A DNA stretch of 38,442 nucleotides, from NCBI RefSeq assembly GCF_004923255.1, contig NZ_QYRT01000037.1:1-38442 (forward strand). The letters are read 5' to 3'. This document shows, in pieces, positions 1 to 8,931 of the stretch. This DNA is from Subtercola vilae. Its GTDB lineage: Bacteria > Actinomycetota > Actinomycetes > Actinomycetales > Microbacteriaceae. The notes beneath the pieces are model-generated. The model did not search any database. It was not told the DNA's origin and saw only the letters and a program-made list of their open reading frames with translations. Every line of letters begins with the position of its first letter. Positions within the stretch are counted from its first letter, which is position 1. The translations under genes were made by a program, and so were the position numbers.

Positions 1-20
1 CGCCCACCCCGCCCACCACG

Positions 21-81
21 ATCGAGTTTCCCCAGATTGTCGCTTGGTTCGGGCCGTGCCGACAGGGTGGGGAAACTCGAT
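21..81. repeat. Intergenic palindrome, type A, copy 1
   Basis: A 13-bp perfect inverted repeat (ATCGAGTTTCCCC at 21-33, GGGGAAACTCGAT at 69-81) encloses a second pair (TGTCG at 38-42, CGACA at 60-64). The whole can fold into a long two-part hairpin. A closely similar element lies at 10384-10440, so this is a dispersed repeat and not just a terminator. It ends 19 bases before the lipoate ligase start. Confidence 0.8.
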
Positions 82-100
82 GGCCGCGTAGGCTTCAGGC

Positions 101-1150
101 ATGCATGGTGAATACAAGGTTCCGGGCGGCAAGCTCGTGGTGGTTGATCTCGACGTGGTCGACGGGCGGTTCTCGAACTTCCGGCTCGCGGGCGACTTCT
201 TCCTCGAGCCCGACAGCGCGCTCGGCGACATCGACGCGGCCGTCAACGGGCTCGCGGCCGACAGCGAGGCGGCCACCATCGCCGCGGCCATCAAAGCCGC
301 ACTGCCGAAAGAGGCCACCCTGCTCGGGTTCTCACCCGAGGCGGTGGCGGTGGCCATCCGGCGTTCCCTGGCAAAAGCCACGAGTTGGCGCGACTACGAC
401 TGGCAACTGATTCACTCGAAGGCCGTCGCGCCTGTCATGCAGATGGCGCTCGACGAGGTACTCGCCGTCGAGGTGGGCGAGGGTCGTCGCCAGCCGACGC
501 TGCGCATCTGGGAGTGGGATTCACCGGCCGTTGTCATCGGCAGCTTTCAGTCGCTGAAGAACGAGGTCGACCCCGACAATGCCGCGAAGTTCGGATTCGA
601 CGTGGTGCGCCGGGTCAGCGGTGGCGGCGCCATGTTCATGGAGGCCGGCTCGGTTGTCACCTACTCGATCTACGCCCCGGCCGACCTCGTGCAGGGGCTC
701 AGCTTCGCCGACTCGTACGCGTTTCTCGACGAGTGGGTGATCGTGGCGCTGAAGTCGCTCGGCATCGATGCGTCGTACGTTCCGCTCAACGACATCGCGA
801 GCCCCTCCGGCAAGATCGGCGGCGCCGCGCAGAAGCGGCTCGGCAACGGCGCGGTGCTCCACCACGTCACCATGAGCTACGACATCGACGGCGAGAAGAT
901 GGTGCAGGTGCTGCGCATCGGCCGCGAGAAGATGAGCGACAAGGGCACGAAATCGGCCGCCAAACGGGTCGACCCGCTGCGCAGCCAGACCGGGCTCACC
1001 CGCGCCGAGATCATCGAGCGCATGAAGGCCACCTTCACGTCGCTCTACGGCGCCACCGCCGGCGATGTGACCGACGACGAGTACGCCAAAGCCGAGCAGC
1101 TCGTGCACGACAAGTTCGGCACCCGCGAGTGGATCGAGCGCGTGCCCTGA
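101..1150 (+). CDS. lplA: Lipoate-protein ligase A family protein
   Basis: This 349-residue protein probably attaches lipoate to the E2 and GcvH proteins of the 2-oxoacid dehydrogenase and glycine-cleavage complexes, through lipoyl-AMP. Residues 1-90 resemble the small accessory domain that in many ligases sits at the C-terminus. The catalytic BPL/LplA domain follows from about residue 97. It shows the lipoate-binding loop RRVSGGGAMF at 170-179, the lysine of SGKIGG at 238 and HHVTMSY at 254-260. The accessory domain in front is a circularly permuted order also seen in other actinobacterial and archaeal members; that comparison is from memory. It stands alone, with the next gene convergent. 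The ATG at 101 is the first in-frame start after the upstream palindrome. An octanoyl-transferase role is possible but less likely with this domain order. Confidence 0.85.
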   Translation: MHGEYKVPGGKLVVVDLDVVDGRFSNFRLAGDFFLEPDSALGDIDAAVNGLAADSEAATIAAAIKAALPKEATLLGFSPEAVAVAIRRSLAKATSWRDYDWQLIHSKAVAPVMQMALDEVLAVEVGEGRRQPTLRIWEWDSPAVVIGSFQSLKNEVDPDNAAKFGFDVVRRVSGGGAMFMEAGSVVTYSIYAPADLVQGLSFADSYAFLDEWVIVALKSLGIDASYVPLNDIASPSGKIGGAAQKRLGNGAVLHHVTMSYDIDGEKMVQVLRIGREKMSDKGTKSAAKRVDPLRSQTGLTRAEIIERMKATFTSLYGATAGDVTDDEYAKAEQLVHDKFGTREWIERVP

Positions 1151-1173
1151 GTCACGCTGCCGGAGCCTCCCGG

Positions 1174-1596
1174 CTACTCGGCGGGCGGGCCGTTCTGCTG
1201 GGCCGCTGGGTCCATCCAGGTGATCTGCCACCCGTTGCCGTCGGGGTCTTCGATGTCGCGGGCGTACATGAACCCGAAGTCCTGGGGGTCGCCGGGAACC
1301 GAGCCCCCGGCATCCAGGGCCGTCGCAGCGAGCGCGTCGACCTCGTCTCGCGTCTCGACTCCAAGCGCGTGCAGGGCCTGTGTGTGGGTCTTCGGGTCGA
1401 CGAGCTCCCGGTCGGTGAGGTTGCCGAAACGCGACTTCGCGAGCAGCATCACGTAGATCGTGTCAGACAGCACGATGCAGGCAGATGACTCGTCGCTGAA
1501 GTTCGGGTTCACGGTGTACCCGAGGGCGGTGTAGAACGCCTTCGAGACTTCGAGATCAGCAACCGGTACGGTGACGAAAATGTTTGTGGTACTCAT
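1174..1596 (-). CDS. VOC (glyoxalase/bleomycin-resistance fold) protein
   Basis: A 140-residue single-module VOC protein. It begins with the typical first strand (NIFVTVPVADLEVSKAFY), and near the end has a DPDGNGWQITW strand that carries the usual last metal-ligand region. Members dimerise to form metal sites for isomerases, dioxygenases or antibiotic-binding proteins, and sequence alone does not give the substrate. I chose the ATG at 1596 because it sits directly before the conserved first strand; an upstream extension in the same frame is arginine-rich and looks non-coding. It converges on the lipoate ligase gene with 23 bases between stops. Function beyond the fold is unknown. Confidence 0.8.
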   Translation of the reverse strand: MSTTNIFVTVPVADLEVSKAFYTALGYTVNPNFSDESSACIVLSDTIYVMLLAKSRFGNLTDRELVDPKTHTQALHALGVETRDEVDALAATALDAGGSVPGDPQDFGFMYARDIEDPDGNGWQITWMDPAAQQNGPPAE

Positions 1597-1688
1597 GCCT
1601 CCACAGTGAACCAGACGCGCCGCGAGAAGGGAAGTACGAGTTCTGGGCCCGCGCCGCCTGCTGGCGGCCGGCGAGAGCGCGCGGCGGG

Positions 1689-1976
1689 TCAGCCGCGCTC
1701 TTCGAGCTCGTGGTACTCGGCGTGGGCGTCGATGAAGTCGACCACGAAGGGGCACTGTGCGACGAGCTTCAGGCCGGAGCCCGTGCGTACGTCGTCGAGG
1801 GCCCCCGCGATGAGGGTGCTGGCGAGGCCTTCGTCGCGGTGGGCGGGGTCGACCTCAGTGTGCGTGAAGACGATCGCGTTGCCGGTGAGGCGGTAGTCGG
1901 CGAAACCTGCTTCGCGGCCGTCGACGAGCAGAACGTAACGGTTCTGGGAGGTTCTGTGCTGCAATTCGGTGCTCAT
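1689..1976 (-). CDS. Small GNAT-like N-acetyltransferase (YidJ/COG2388 type)
   Basis: This 95-residue protein matches the compact acetyltransferase family in which the whole protein is one minimal GNAT core. Visible are the strand pair YVLLVDGREAGFADYRL, the central VFTHTEVDPAHRDEGLAS (the acetyl-CoA pyrophosphate loop, with the R-x-x-G-x-A consensus altered to RDEGLAS), and the C-terminal helix with LKLVAQCPFVVDFI and a YHEL tail. The conserved cysteine in AQCPF is typical. The acceptor substrate of this family is poorly defined. It lies between the VOC gene (92 bases away, same strand) and the divergent methyltransferase, whose start is 71 bases away. Confidence 0.8.
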   Translation of the reverse strand: MSTELQHRTSQNRYVLLVDGREAGFADYRLTGNAIVFTHTEVDPAHRDEGLASTLIAGALDDVRTGSGLKLVAQCPFVVDFIDAHAEYHELEERG

Positions 1977-2047
1977 GGTCTGATCGACGGTACGCCCTGT
2001 GGCGTCGCCGGGCGACCGCGTTGCGGTGGGGCTGCCACAATGAGAGG

Positions 2048-2974
2048 ATGCCCGCCCCCTCCGCCCCCGAAGAAGACGGTCTCGGCGACGGCGACGGCGA
2101 CGGCGACCGCGACGGTGCCGCGCCGCTGGGCCGGGTGATCCTCGCCGACAACCTCGAGCTGCTTCCGACGCTCGCCAGCGGGTCTGCCACGGTGATCTAT
2201 CTCGATCCGCCGTTCAACACCGGGCGCGTGCAGCGGCGTCAGGGCACGACGGCGGTTCGGGCATCCGCCGGTACCGGGTCGATCACCGGGTTCAAGGGCA
2301 ACAGCTACACGCGCATCAAGGGTGACCTGCTGCGCTACGACGATGCGTTCGAGAACTACTGGGAGTTTCTCGAACCCCGCCTACTCGAAGCCTGGCGCCT
2401 GCTCGCCGACGACGGAACCCTGTACCTCCACCTCGACTACCGCGAGGCGCACTACGCGAAAGTGCTGCTCGACGCGCTGTTCGGGCGCGAGAGCTTTCTG
2501 AATGAAATCATCTGGGCGTACGACTACGGTGCGAAGGCGAAGACGCGCTGGCCGACGAAGCACGACACCATTCTGGTGTACGTGAAGAACCCCGACACCT
2601 ACTACTTCGACTCGGCGACGGTCGACCGCGAGCCGTACATGGCACCGGGGCTCGTGACGCCTGAGCGCGCGGCGCGCGGCAAGCTGCCGACGGATGTCTG
2701 GTGGCACACGATCGTGTCGCCGACGGGCAAAGAGAAGACCGGTTACCCCACACAGAAGCCCGAGGGCGTGATCAGGCGCATCGTTCAGGCCTCGTCGCGC
2801 GAGGGCGATCTGGTGATCGACTTCTTCGCCGGCAGCGGAACCACCGGCGCCGTGGCCGCGAAGCTCGGGCGGCGGTTTCTGCTGGTCGACCAGAACCCGG
2901 AGGCGATCGCCGTCATGCGGCGCCGCCTCCCGGCCGGTACGTCGTTCGAAGAGGGCGTGCCCGCTCAGCCGTGA
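2048..2974 (+). CDS. Site-specific DNA methyltransferase, DNA N4/N6, beta-type order
   Basis: A 308-residue amino-methyltransferase. The catalytic motif IV reads LDPPFNTG at 52-59 and the AdoMet-binding motif I (FAGSGTTG) comes near the C-terminus at about 260-267. This beta-class order resembles PF01555 enzymes that methylate adenine N6 or cytosine N4. The middle (about 150-235) should hold target recognition. No restriction endonuclease gene is next to it, so it looks like an orphan methylase with a regulatory or house-keeping role. The N-terminus carries a run of Gly-Asp pairs encoded by a short tandem GGCGAC repeat around 2087-2110, which may vary in length. I chose the ATG at 2048; an in-frame start further upstream adds residues unlike the family. 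The stop overlaps the convergent exporter gene by 10 bases. Confidence 0.85.
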   Translation: MPAPSAPEEDGLGDGDGDGDRDGAAPLGRVILADNLELLPTLASGSATVIYLDPPFNTGRVQRRQGTTAVRASAGTGSITGFKGNSYTRIKGDLLRYDDAFENYWEFLEPRLLEAWRLLADDGTLYLHLDYREAHYAKVLLDALFGRESFLNEIIWAYDYGAKAKTRWPTKHDTILVYVKNPDTYYFDSATVDREPYMAPGLVTPERAARGKLPTDVWWHTIVSPTGKEKTGYPTQKPEGVIRRIVQASSREGDLVIDFFAGSGTTGAVAAKLGRRFLLVDQNPEAIAVMRRRLPAGTSFEEGVPAQP

Positions 2975-4866
2975 CGCGGGCCGCTGGGCTTCGTGGTGCT
3001 GTCGGTGCCCTCGGCGCTGGTGGTGGCATCGGTGCCGGGGGTGGCATCCAGGACTGGGGCGGCGCGGAGGGTATCGGCCACCGTAGCCGAGGGCTCACGC
3101 TCGCCGTCAGACGTGCCGGGCTCGATCAGGGCACCCATGGTGTTGGCCGCCGAGAGCGCTTCGGCCGCGAGAGCGTCGTCGCGGGCATCCAGATCGCTCG
3201 CCTCCTGCAGCGCAGACTTCTGGCGAAGCGGCGTGGCCTTCAGGAACAGGCTCAGCACGAACGCAACCGTGATCACCGCGAGGGTGATCCAGAACACCGA
3301 AGCGATGGCGTTCGAGAACCCGTCGAGGAACGGGTAGGCGAGCGCCCGCGTCGAGTTGTTCAGGAACGACGTGTCGCCGTCGAGCGCGTTGGAGATCGCA
3401 GAGGGGTCGTTCGACTGCAGAAGGCCCAGGATGGTCTTGTTCGCGGGGTTCGCGAGCACCGTCGGGTCGGCCAGCGCCGCCTTCAGGTTGGCCGTGTTGG
3501 TGGGGTCGGCGAACGCGTCGCCGATGGTGTTCGGCAGGCGCGTGAAGATGAACGAGAACACGACGGCGGTGCCCAGGGTTCCACCGATCTGGCGGAAGAA
3601 CGTCGACGCACTCGTCGCCACCCCGATGTCACGCGGGCCCACAGCGTTCTGCGACGCGATGGTGAGCGTCTGCATCATCTGGCCGAGCCCGAGGCCGATG
3701 AAGAACATCGACATCATGACGTACCAGAGCGGCCGGTCGACCGTGAGGAAGGTCATCAGAACGAAGCCCACAGCCATGAACAGCGTGCCGGTGATGGGAA
3801 AGATGCGGTACTTGCCGGTGCGGGCGATGAGCTGGCCGCTGACGATCGACGCGATCATGAGGCCGAGAATCATCGGCAGCATCAGGAAGCCCGACTCGGT
3901 GGGCGTTGCGCCCTGAACGAGCTGCAGGTACAGCGGCACGGTCAGGAGCGCGCCGAACATGCCGAAACCGACCAGCACGCCGAGCACGGTGGCCACCGAG
4001 AACGTGGAGTTCTTGAACAGCTTCAGCGGAATCAGTGCGTCGTCGCCCATGCGGCTCTCGACGAAGATGAACGCCACGATGCCGGCCGCCGAGAGAACGT
4101 AGCAAGCCCAGGCGCCGGCCGAGAACCAGCCCCATTCGCGGCCCTGTTCGGCGATGAGCAAGAGCGGGACGAGCGCGAGGATGACCGTGGCCGCCCCCCA
4201 CCAGTCAATACGTACGGCGCGCTTCGTGTGCGGCAGGTGCAGAAACTTCAGTACCACGGCGAGGGCGACGACGCCGATGGGAATGTTGATGAGAAACACC
4301 CAGCGCCAGCCGGTGATGAACAGAATCTCGTGCGAACCCGAGAGCAGGCCGCCGATGAGCGGGCCGATGACGCTGGCGATGCCGAACGTGGCCAGGAAGT
4401 AGCCCTGGTATTTGGCGCGCTGGCGGGGGGCGAGCATGTCGCCCATGATGGTGAGCGGCAGGGCCATGAGGCCACCGGCACCGAGGCCCTGAATGCCGCG
4501 GAAGACCGCGAGCTCGTACATCGAGGTGGCGAGGCCGGCGAGCAGTGAGCCGATCAAGAAGACACTGATGGCGATGATGAACAGCGGGCGACGGCCGAAG
4601 ATGTCGCTGAGCTTGCCGTAGATGGGCGTGCTGATGGTCGACAGAATCAGGTAGGCCGTGGTCACCCATGCCTGCAACGCGAGGCCGTTCAGGTCGTCGG
4701 CGATGGTTCTGATCGACGTGCCCACGATGGTCTGGTCGAGGGCCGACAGGAACATGCCTGCCATGAGGGCGAAGATGATGACCAGAATCTGGCGGTGCGT
4801 CATGACGCCGCCGGCATCTTTGATCGACTGTGCTCGGGCCTGGCCCGTCGAGAGGGTGCGTGACAT
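2965..4866 (-). CDS. MFS drug exporter, DHA2 family (14 TM, EmrB/QacA type)
   Basis: A 633-residue proton-coupled exporter of the DHA2 drug:H+ antiporter group, placed in the cytoplasmic membrane. Residues 26-560 contain the hydrophobic segments, compatible with 14 helices. The membrane signatures include LDQTIVGTSI at about 43-52 (motif D1, with its aspartate) and GKLSDIFGRRP at about 84-94 (motif A loop 2-3). The C-terminal 70 residues are a hydrophilic Ala/Thr/Glu-rich tail. I chose the ATG at 4866 because AGGAAA lies just upstream on that strand; a longer reading back to 4956 adds a sequence without family likeness. Substrate is unknown; no regulator gene is adjacent. Confidence 0.88.
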   Translation of the reverse strand: MSRTLSTGQARAQSIKDAGGVMTHRQILVIIFALMAGMFLSALDQTIVGTSIRTIADDLNGLALQAWVTTAYLILSTISTPIYGKLSDIFGRRPLFIIAISVFLIGSLLAGLATSMYELAVFRGIQGLGAGGLMALPLTIMGDMLAPRQRAKYQGYFLATFGIASVIGPLIGGLLSGSHEILFITGWRWVFLINIPIGVVALAVVLKFLHLPHTKRAVRIDWWGAATVILALVPLLLIAEQGREWGWFSAGAWACYVLSAAGIVAFIFVESRMGDDALIPLKLFKNSTFSVATVLGVLVGFGMFGALLTVPLYLQLVQGATPTESGFLMLPMILGLMIASIVSGQLIARTGKYRIFPITGTLFMAVGFVLMTFLTVDRPLWYVMMSMFFIGLGLGQMMQTLTIASQNAVGPRDIGVATSASTFFRQIGGTLGTAVVFSFIFTRLPNTIGDAFADPTNTANLKAALADPTVLANPANKTILGLLQSNDPSAISNALDGDTSFLNNSTRALAYPFLDGFSNAIASVFWITLAVITVAFVLSLFLKATPLRQKSALQEASDLDARDDALAAEALSAANTMGALIEPGTSDGEREPSATVADTLRAAPVLDATPGTDATTSAEGTDSTTKPSGPRHG

Positions 4867-5007
4867 GATTTCCTGATCTGGAAAAGCGGCTGCGGTGGAG
4901 GTCGCGCAGAAAATTGCGGAGAGTGCAAAGTTACACCCGACGAAAGTTCGGTGCAAGCCGTAGGTCTCTCCAAGGCAATTGATAAGAAAATATGTTCGTC
5001 TTGATCA

Positions 5008-5901
5008 ATGCCTACACGTCGTTCCTTTCTTTTTCTTGCGGTTGGCACCGGTCTGATGGCGGTCGCCGGATGCACGGCGATCAGTGCCGTGGGCGAAGAG
5101 TCACACGCCGGCGCTGCGTCACCCAGCCCGAGCCCCACCCTCACACCGAATCCGCTTGTTACCGACGCAAGCGTGGCGAGCGGATCCCTGGTGGGCGGAA
5201 CCACTGTCACCCTGACCGGGTCAGACCTGGCCGGTGTGGTGAGTGTTCTCGTGGGCACCGTCGGTGCGGCATCCCTGACCAGCACCGGCGACGGCCAGGT
5301 GACCTTCGTGACGCCCGCAGCCATCGACTACCAGCCCGCGAATGCCATGATCACGCTCACCAAAGCCGACGGAACGACGGTCGACACGGGTAAGGAGTTC
5401 ACGTATGAGGCGGTCACGTCGGTCGACAAGCAAATGCAGTACGCCTTCACCTACTGGCAGAACTACAACCTCGACGCCTGGGGCAAGTTCTCCGACAACG
5501 ACTGCGGCAACTTCGTGAACCAGACGCTGGTGGCGCGGGGCTGGGCGCAGAACGACGACTGGTACAGCGACTACGCGACGACCGGCGACTACAGCTTCAG
5601 CTGGATCCGTGGCAACGAGATGGACGACTATCTCGCCTCCCGCACCGATACCCACCGCCTCGAACTGGCCGACCGCGCAAAACTGAAGCCCGGCGACGTG
5701 GCGATGTTCGACTGGGACCCGCAGAACGACAACGGGGTCGACCACACGATGGTGGTCTCGGCCGTCATCGCCAATCCCGACGGATCGACCTCGATCAAAC
5801 TCGTGGGCCACACCCTCGACGCGCAGTACCGCGACCTCGACCAGGCCATCACGGTCGACAACCCGGGCGGAACGGCGCACTTCTACAGCATCAGCGACTG
5901 A
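5008..5901 (+). CDS. Lipoprotein with IPT/TIG domain and amidase-like (amidase_6) domain
   Basis: A 297-residue exported protein. It starts with a twin-arginine-like basic stretch (PTRRSF), a hydrophobic core and a lipobox AVAGC with the lipidated cysteine at 22. After a Ser/Pro linker comes an IPT/TIG Ig-like domain (about 50-133). The C-terminal domain (about 138-297) resembles the amidase_6 family of NlpC/P60-related cysteine hydrolases: DNDCGNFVNQ gives the likely nucleophile Cys166, and VDHTMVV the likely His246. It could act on peptidoglycan or a peptide amide outside the cell. There is no Shine-Dalgarno sequence before the ATG; a TATGTT hexamer at 4991-4996 would place transcription start within a few bases of the start codon, so the message may be almost leaderless. 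Confidence 0.75.
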   Translation: MPTRRSFLFLAVGTGLMAVAGCTAISAVGEESHAGAASPSPSPTLTPNPLVTDASVASGSLVGGTTVTLTGSDLAGVVSVLVGTVGAASLTSTGDGQVTFVTPAAIDYQPANAMITLTKADGTTVDTGKEFTYEAVTSVDKQMQYAFTYWQNYNLDAWGKFSDNDCGNFVNQTLVARGWAQNDDWYSDYATTGDYSFSWIRGNEMDDYLASRTDTHRLELADRAKLKPGDVAMFDWDPQNDNGVDHTMVVSAVIANPDGSTSIKLVGHTLDAQYRDLDQAITVDNPGGTAHFYSISD

Positions 5902-6016
5902 GTCGCGCGGCGCAGCTCTTCATCTGACACGAATTGTGGGCGTCTGAAGGGCGCATGCCAGGTTGTCGTAGCCAGTATTCGGCTACCCGTTCACTGCGCG
6001 GCAATACACTTGGCGA

Positions 6017-6982
6017 GTGTCAACCGATCTGCCCCCCGACCTGCCCCCGCAGAAGAGGTTCAGGCAACCGCGCTCGGGGAGCCGCGAGACTCCGCCGCCA
6101 GCTCCGGATGACCGGGCCCGGGCCCTCCGCGCGCGCCGGGTCGTGGCTGCCTCCCTCATCGTCATCATTCTGGCGGCGCTCATCATCGTGACCGTGGTCG
6201 TGGTGAAGATCGCGGCGCCGACCGCCCTGGCGCTGGTGTCGGGTTCGCCGTCGCCGAGCGCGAGCGCGTCGGGGCTCACGTCAACGGCGCCCTCGCCCTC
6301 GCCGAGCGCGAGCCCGGCCCCGGGCATCCTGCCGACCACGCCCGCTGCGGCGCCCGGCTTCGACAAGACGCGGTACTCGCTCGACGACCCCACGAGTCTC
6401 TGGGTGGTCGTGAACAAGCAGCGGGCCATCGCCGGCGCGGCGGATTTCGTGCCGCCGAACCTCGAAGCCATTCCGGCGGAGATGAAGAACCCGTTCGGGC
6501 AGTCGCTTCGCACTGACACGGTCGACGCGCTGGCCGCGATGTTCGCTGCCGACAAGACCGAGGCCGGCACCACGCTCATCGCGCAGAGCGGCTACCGCTC
6601 GTACAGCACCCAGGTGAGCTCGTACCAGTACTACGTGAACCAAGACGGCGTCGCGGGCGCCGACCAGACCAGCGCCCGGCCCGGTTTCAGCGAGCACCAG
6701 ACCGGCCTCGCCATCGACATCCTCGACACGACCAGCGGATGCACGACCGATTACCCGTGCTTCGGCAAGAGCACCTCGGGGCAGTGGTTGGCCGCGAACG
6801 CGTACCGATTCGGCTTCATCTTGCGCTACCCGGCCGACAAGACGGCGGTCACCGGTTACGAGTACGAGCCCTGGCACTTCCGGTACGTGGGCACGGCCCT
6901 CGCAACCGAGATGCACGCCAAGGGGGTCGAGACCCTCGAAGAGTTCTTCGGGCTCCCCGCCGCCCCCGGCTACGCCGGCTGA
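6017..6982 (+). CDS. Membrane-anchored D,D-carboxypeptidase, M15B/VanY-like
   Basis: A 321-residue protein with a short basic cytoplasmic N-terminus, one membrane helix at about 42-66, a Ser/Pro-rich wall-spanning linker (about 76-112) and an extracellular M15 peptidase domain. The zinc-site motifs are complete: SEHQTGLAIDI supplies His227 and Asp234, and EPWHF supplies the general base and His287. SGYRSY at 191-196 is the usual substrate-binding motif. Such enzymes remove the terminal D-Ala of peptidoglycan stem peptides and can change which stems are available to transpeptidases and sortases. The start is a GTG. It is preceded by a hairpin-forming GTAGCC...GGCTAC sequence (5969-5987) and converges on pgm. 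Confidence 0.85.
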   Translation: MSTDLPPDLPPQKRFRQPRSGSRETPPPAPDDRARALRARRVVAASLIVIILAALIIVTVVVVKIAAPTALALVSGSPSPSASASGLTSTAPSPSPSASPAPGILPTTPAAAPGFDKTRYSLDDPTSLWVVVNKQRAIAGAADFVPPNLEAIPAEMKNPFGQSLRTDTVDALAAMFAADKTEAGTTLIAQSGYRSYSTQVSSYQYYVNQDGVAGADQTSARPGFSEHQTGLAIDILDTTSGCTTDYPCFGKSTSGQWLAANAYRFGFILRYPADKTAVTGYEYEPWHFRYVGTALATEMHAKGVETLEEFFGLPAAPGYAG

Positions 6983-7054
6983 CGCTGGCTACGCCGGCCG
7001 CAGCCGCAGCCACAGCTGCACCCCACCTGCTCGGGTTGCACGTTTACTCCGTCG

Positions 7055-7107
7055 ACTCGGCGAAGTTTGCGGGTGTCACGGCCCCGCACCCACAAACTTT
7101 GCCGAGT
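7055..7107. terminator. Long near-perfect hairpin between convergent genes
   Basis: ACTCGGC (7055-7061) pairs with GCCGAGT (7101-7107), AAGTTTG (7063-7069) with CAAACTT (7093-7099) and GGGTG (7071-7075) with CACCC (7087-7091), each block separated by one unpaired base. It lies between the converging stops of the VanY-like gene and pgm, so a bidirectional terminator is the simplest reading. It differs in sequence from the palindromes at 21-81 and 10384-10440 but is of similar size and layout, so it may belong to a related repeat family. Confidence 0.65.
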
Positions 7108-7118
7108 GGATGCTGCGG

Positions 7119-8744
7119 TCAGGCGCCGAGGGCGCCGTCGACGATGCGCTTGGCCTCGGCCTGCACCTCTTTGAGGTGCTTGGGGCCGAGGAAGGATTCG
7201 GCGTAGATCTTGTAGACGTCTTCGGTGCCGGAGGGACGCGCGGCGAACCAGGCGTGGTCGGTGGTGACCTTCACGCCGCCCACGGCCGCGTCGTTGCCCG
7301 GAGCTCGGCTGAGCTTCGCGGTGATGGGCTCGCCGGCGAGGGTGTCGGCGGGAATGTCGTCGCCATCGAGCTTGCCGAGCTGGGCTTTCTGCGCCTTCGT
7401 GGCCGCGGCATCCACTCGCTCGTAGACCGGGTCGCCGAACTTCTCGACCAGGTCGGCGTAGTGCTGCGAGGGCGTTTTGCCGGTCACCGCGAGAATCTCC
7501 GAGGCGAGCAGGGCGAGGATGATGCCGTCTTTGTCGGTGGTCCATACGCTGCCGTCGAACCGCAGGAACGACGCGCCGGCCGACTCCTCGCCGCCGAACG
7601 CCACGCTGCCGTCGATGAGCCCGGGCACGAACCACTTGAAGCCCACCGGCACCTCCCAGAGGCGGCGCCCGAGCGATGCGGCGACCCGGTCGATCATGGT
7701 GCTCGAGACCAGGGTCTTGCCGATGGCGGCGTCTGCTCGCCAGCCCGTACGGTGCGTGTACAGGTACTGGATGGCCACGGCAAGGTAGTGGTTGGGGTTC
7801 ATGATGCCCGAGTCGGGCGTGACGATGCCGTGCCGGTCCGCATCCGCATCGTTGCCGGTTGAAATGTCATAGGCGTCTTTGTTGGCGACAAGTGAGGCCA
7901 TGGCGTAGGGCGACGAGCAGTCCATGCGGATCTTGCCGTCCCAGTCGAGCGTCATGAACGCCCACTGCGGGTCGACGACAGTGTTGACGACGTCGAGGTT
8001 GAGGCCGTAGCGCTCGCCGATCAGCTCCCAGTACTCGACGCTCGCGCCGCCCAGCGGGTCAGCGCCGATGTGGATGCCCGACTCGGCGATCTTCGTCATG
8101 TCGATGACCCGCGACAGGTCGCTCACATAGTTCTCGCGAAAATCGTACGTATCGGTGGGCTGGGCCTCGCCCCGCAGCACGTCGACGAGGCCGGCCGCGA
8201 TGATGTCGTTCGCGCGGTTCGCGATCCAGCTCGTTGCGTCGGAATCGGCCGGGCCGCCGTGTGGCGGGTTGTACTTGAAGCCGCCGTCGCGCGGGGGGTT
8301 GTGGCTCGGGGTGATGACGATGCCGTCGGCCTGGTCGCTGTGGCCGGCCTCGGCGTGGTTGTAGCGGAGGATCGCGTGCGAGACCGCGGGCGTGGGGGTG
8401 TACGAGCCGCGGGAGTCGGTCCACACCGTCACTCCGTTCGCGCTCAGCACCTCGAGCGCGGTGTCTTCGGCGGGCTTCGACAGCCCGTGCGTGTCGCGCC
8501 CGATGAACAGCGGGCCGGTGATGCCCTGCACGGCACGGTACTCCACGATGGCCTGCGTGATGGCCAGGATGTGGTTCTCGTTGAAGGCGGTGTCAAGCGA
8601 TGACCCGCGGTGCCCGCTCGTACCGAAGATGACCTTCTGCTCGGGGTTCGTCACGTCGGGCGTGAGCTCGTAGTACGCCCCCACGAGAGCGTCGATGTCG
8701 ACCAGGTCTTCGGGGAGGGCCTGCAGCCCGGCGCGCTCGTTCAT
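7119..8744 (-). CDS. pgm: Phosphoglucomutase (alpha-D-glucose specific)
   Basis: This 541-residue enzyme interconverts glucose 1-phosphate and glucose 6-phosphate and feeds glycogen, UDP-glucose and wall-polymer synthesis in the cytoplasm. The start region FGTSGHRG (40-47) is typical of the phosphohexomutase N-terminus. The phosphoserine loop is TPSHNPP with Ser147; the Mg2+ loop is [10 protein letters not shown] at about 297-306; the sugar-specificity loop is GGEESAG at 384-390. C-terminal residues [13 protein letters not shown] form the phosphate-binding site. The length agrees with the bacterial Pgm family that has the CMP/PMM-unlike order used by E. coli Pgm. The ATG at 8744 is followed by a normal N-terminus. 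No operon partner on this strand. Confidence 0.95.
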   Translation of the reverse strand: MNERAGLQALPEDLVDIDALVGAYYELTPDVTNPEQKVIFGTSGHRGSSLDTAFNENHILAITQAIVEYRAVQGITGPLFIGRDTHGLSKPAEDTALEVLSANGVTVWTDSRGSYTPTPAVSHAILRYNHAEAGHSDQADGIVITPSHNPPRDGGFKYNPPHGGPADSDATSWIANRANDIIAAGLVDVLRGEAQPTDTYDFRENYVSDLSRVIDMTKIAESGIHIGADPLGGASVEYWELIGERYGLNLDVVNTVVDPQWAFMTLDWDGKIRMDCSSPYAMASLVANKDAYDISTGNDADADRHGIVTPDSGIMNPNHYLAVAIQYLYTHRTGWRADAAIGKTLVSSTMIDRVAASLGRRLWEVPVGFKWFVPGLIDGSVAFGGEESAGASFLRFDGSVWTTDKDGIILALLASEILAVTGKTPSQHYADLVEKFGDPVYERVDAAATKAQKAQLGKLDGDDIPADTLAGEPITAKLSRAPGNDAAVGGVKVTTDHAWFAARPSGTEDVYKIYAESFLGPKHLKEVQAEAKRIVDGALGA

Positions 8745-8931
8745 GTGTCCAGTCTGGCACCTCGGCGGGCGTCTTCTGTAGTACTTGCGCGGGGGTTCGG
8801 GAGGGGTTTCAGCGTTGGAAACCCGGGTGCAGAGAATTCGGGAATCGGCGTAATGGAATGGGGGTCACGCACTCTCTTCTCTGTGGAGGCACACTTCGTG
8901 CCACCGAAATCGATCAGAAGAAGGATCCACC

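Noticed and set aside
2701-4548. A very long open frame on the plus strand opposite the DHA2 exporter
   Set aside because: It is Arg/Glu/His-rich, has no family likeness, and mirrors the codon bias of the real gene on the other strand, as do many long antisense frames in this GC-rich window.
4931-4955. Inverted repeat ACCCGA...TTCGGT between the exporter and the amidase gene as an operator
   Set aside because: The arms are short and imperfect, and neither gene has an adjacent regulator, so the signal is too weak to report as a site.
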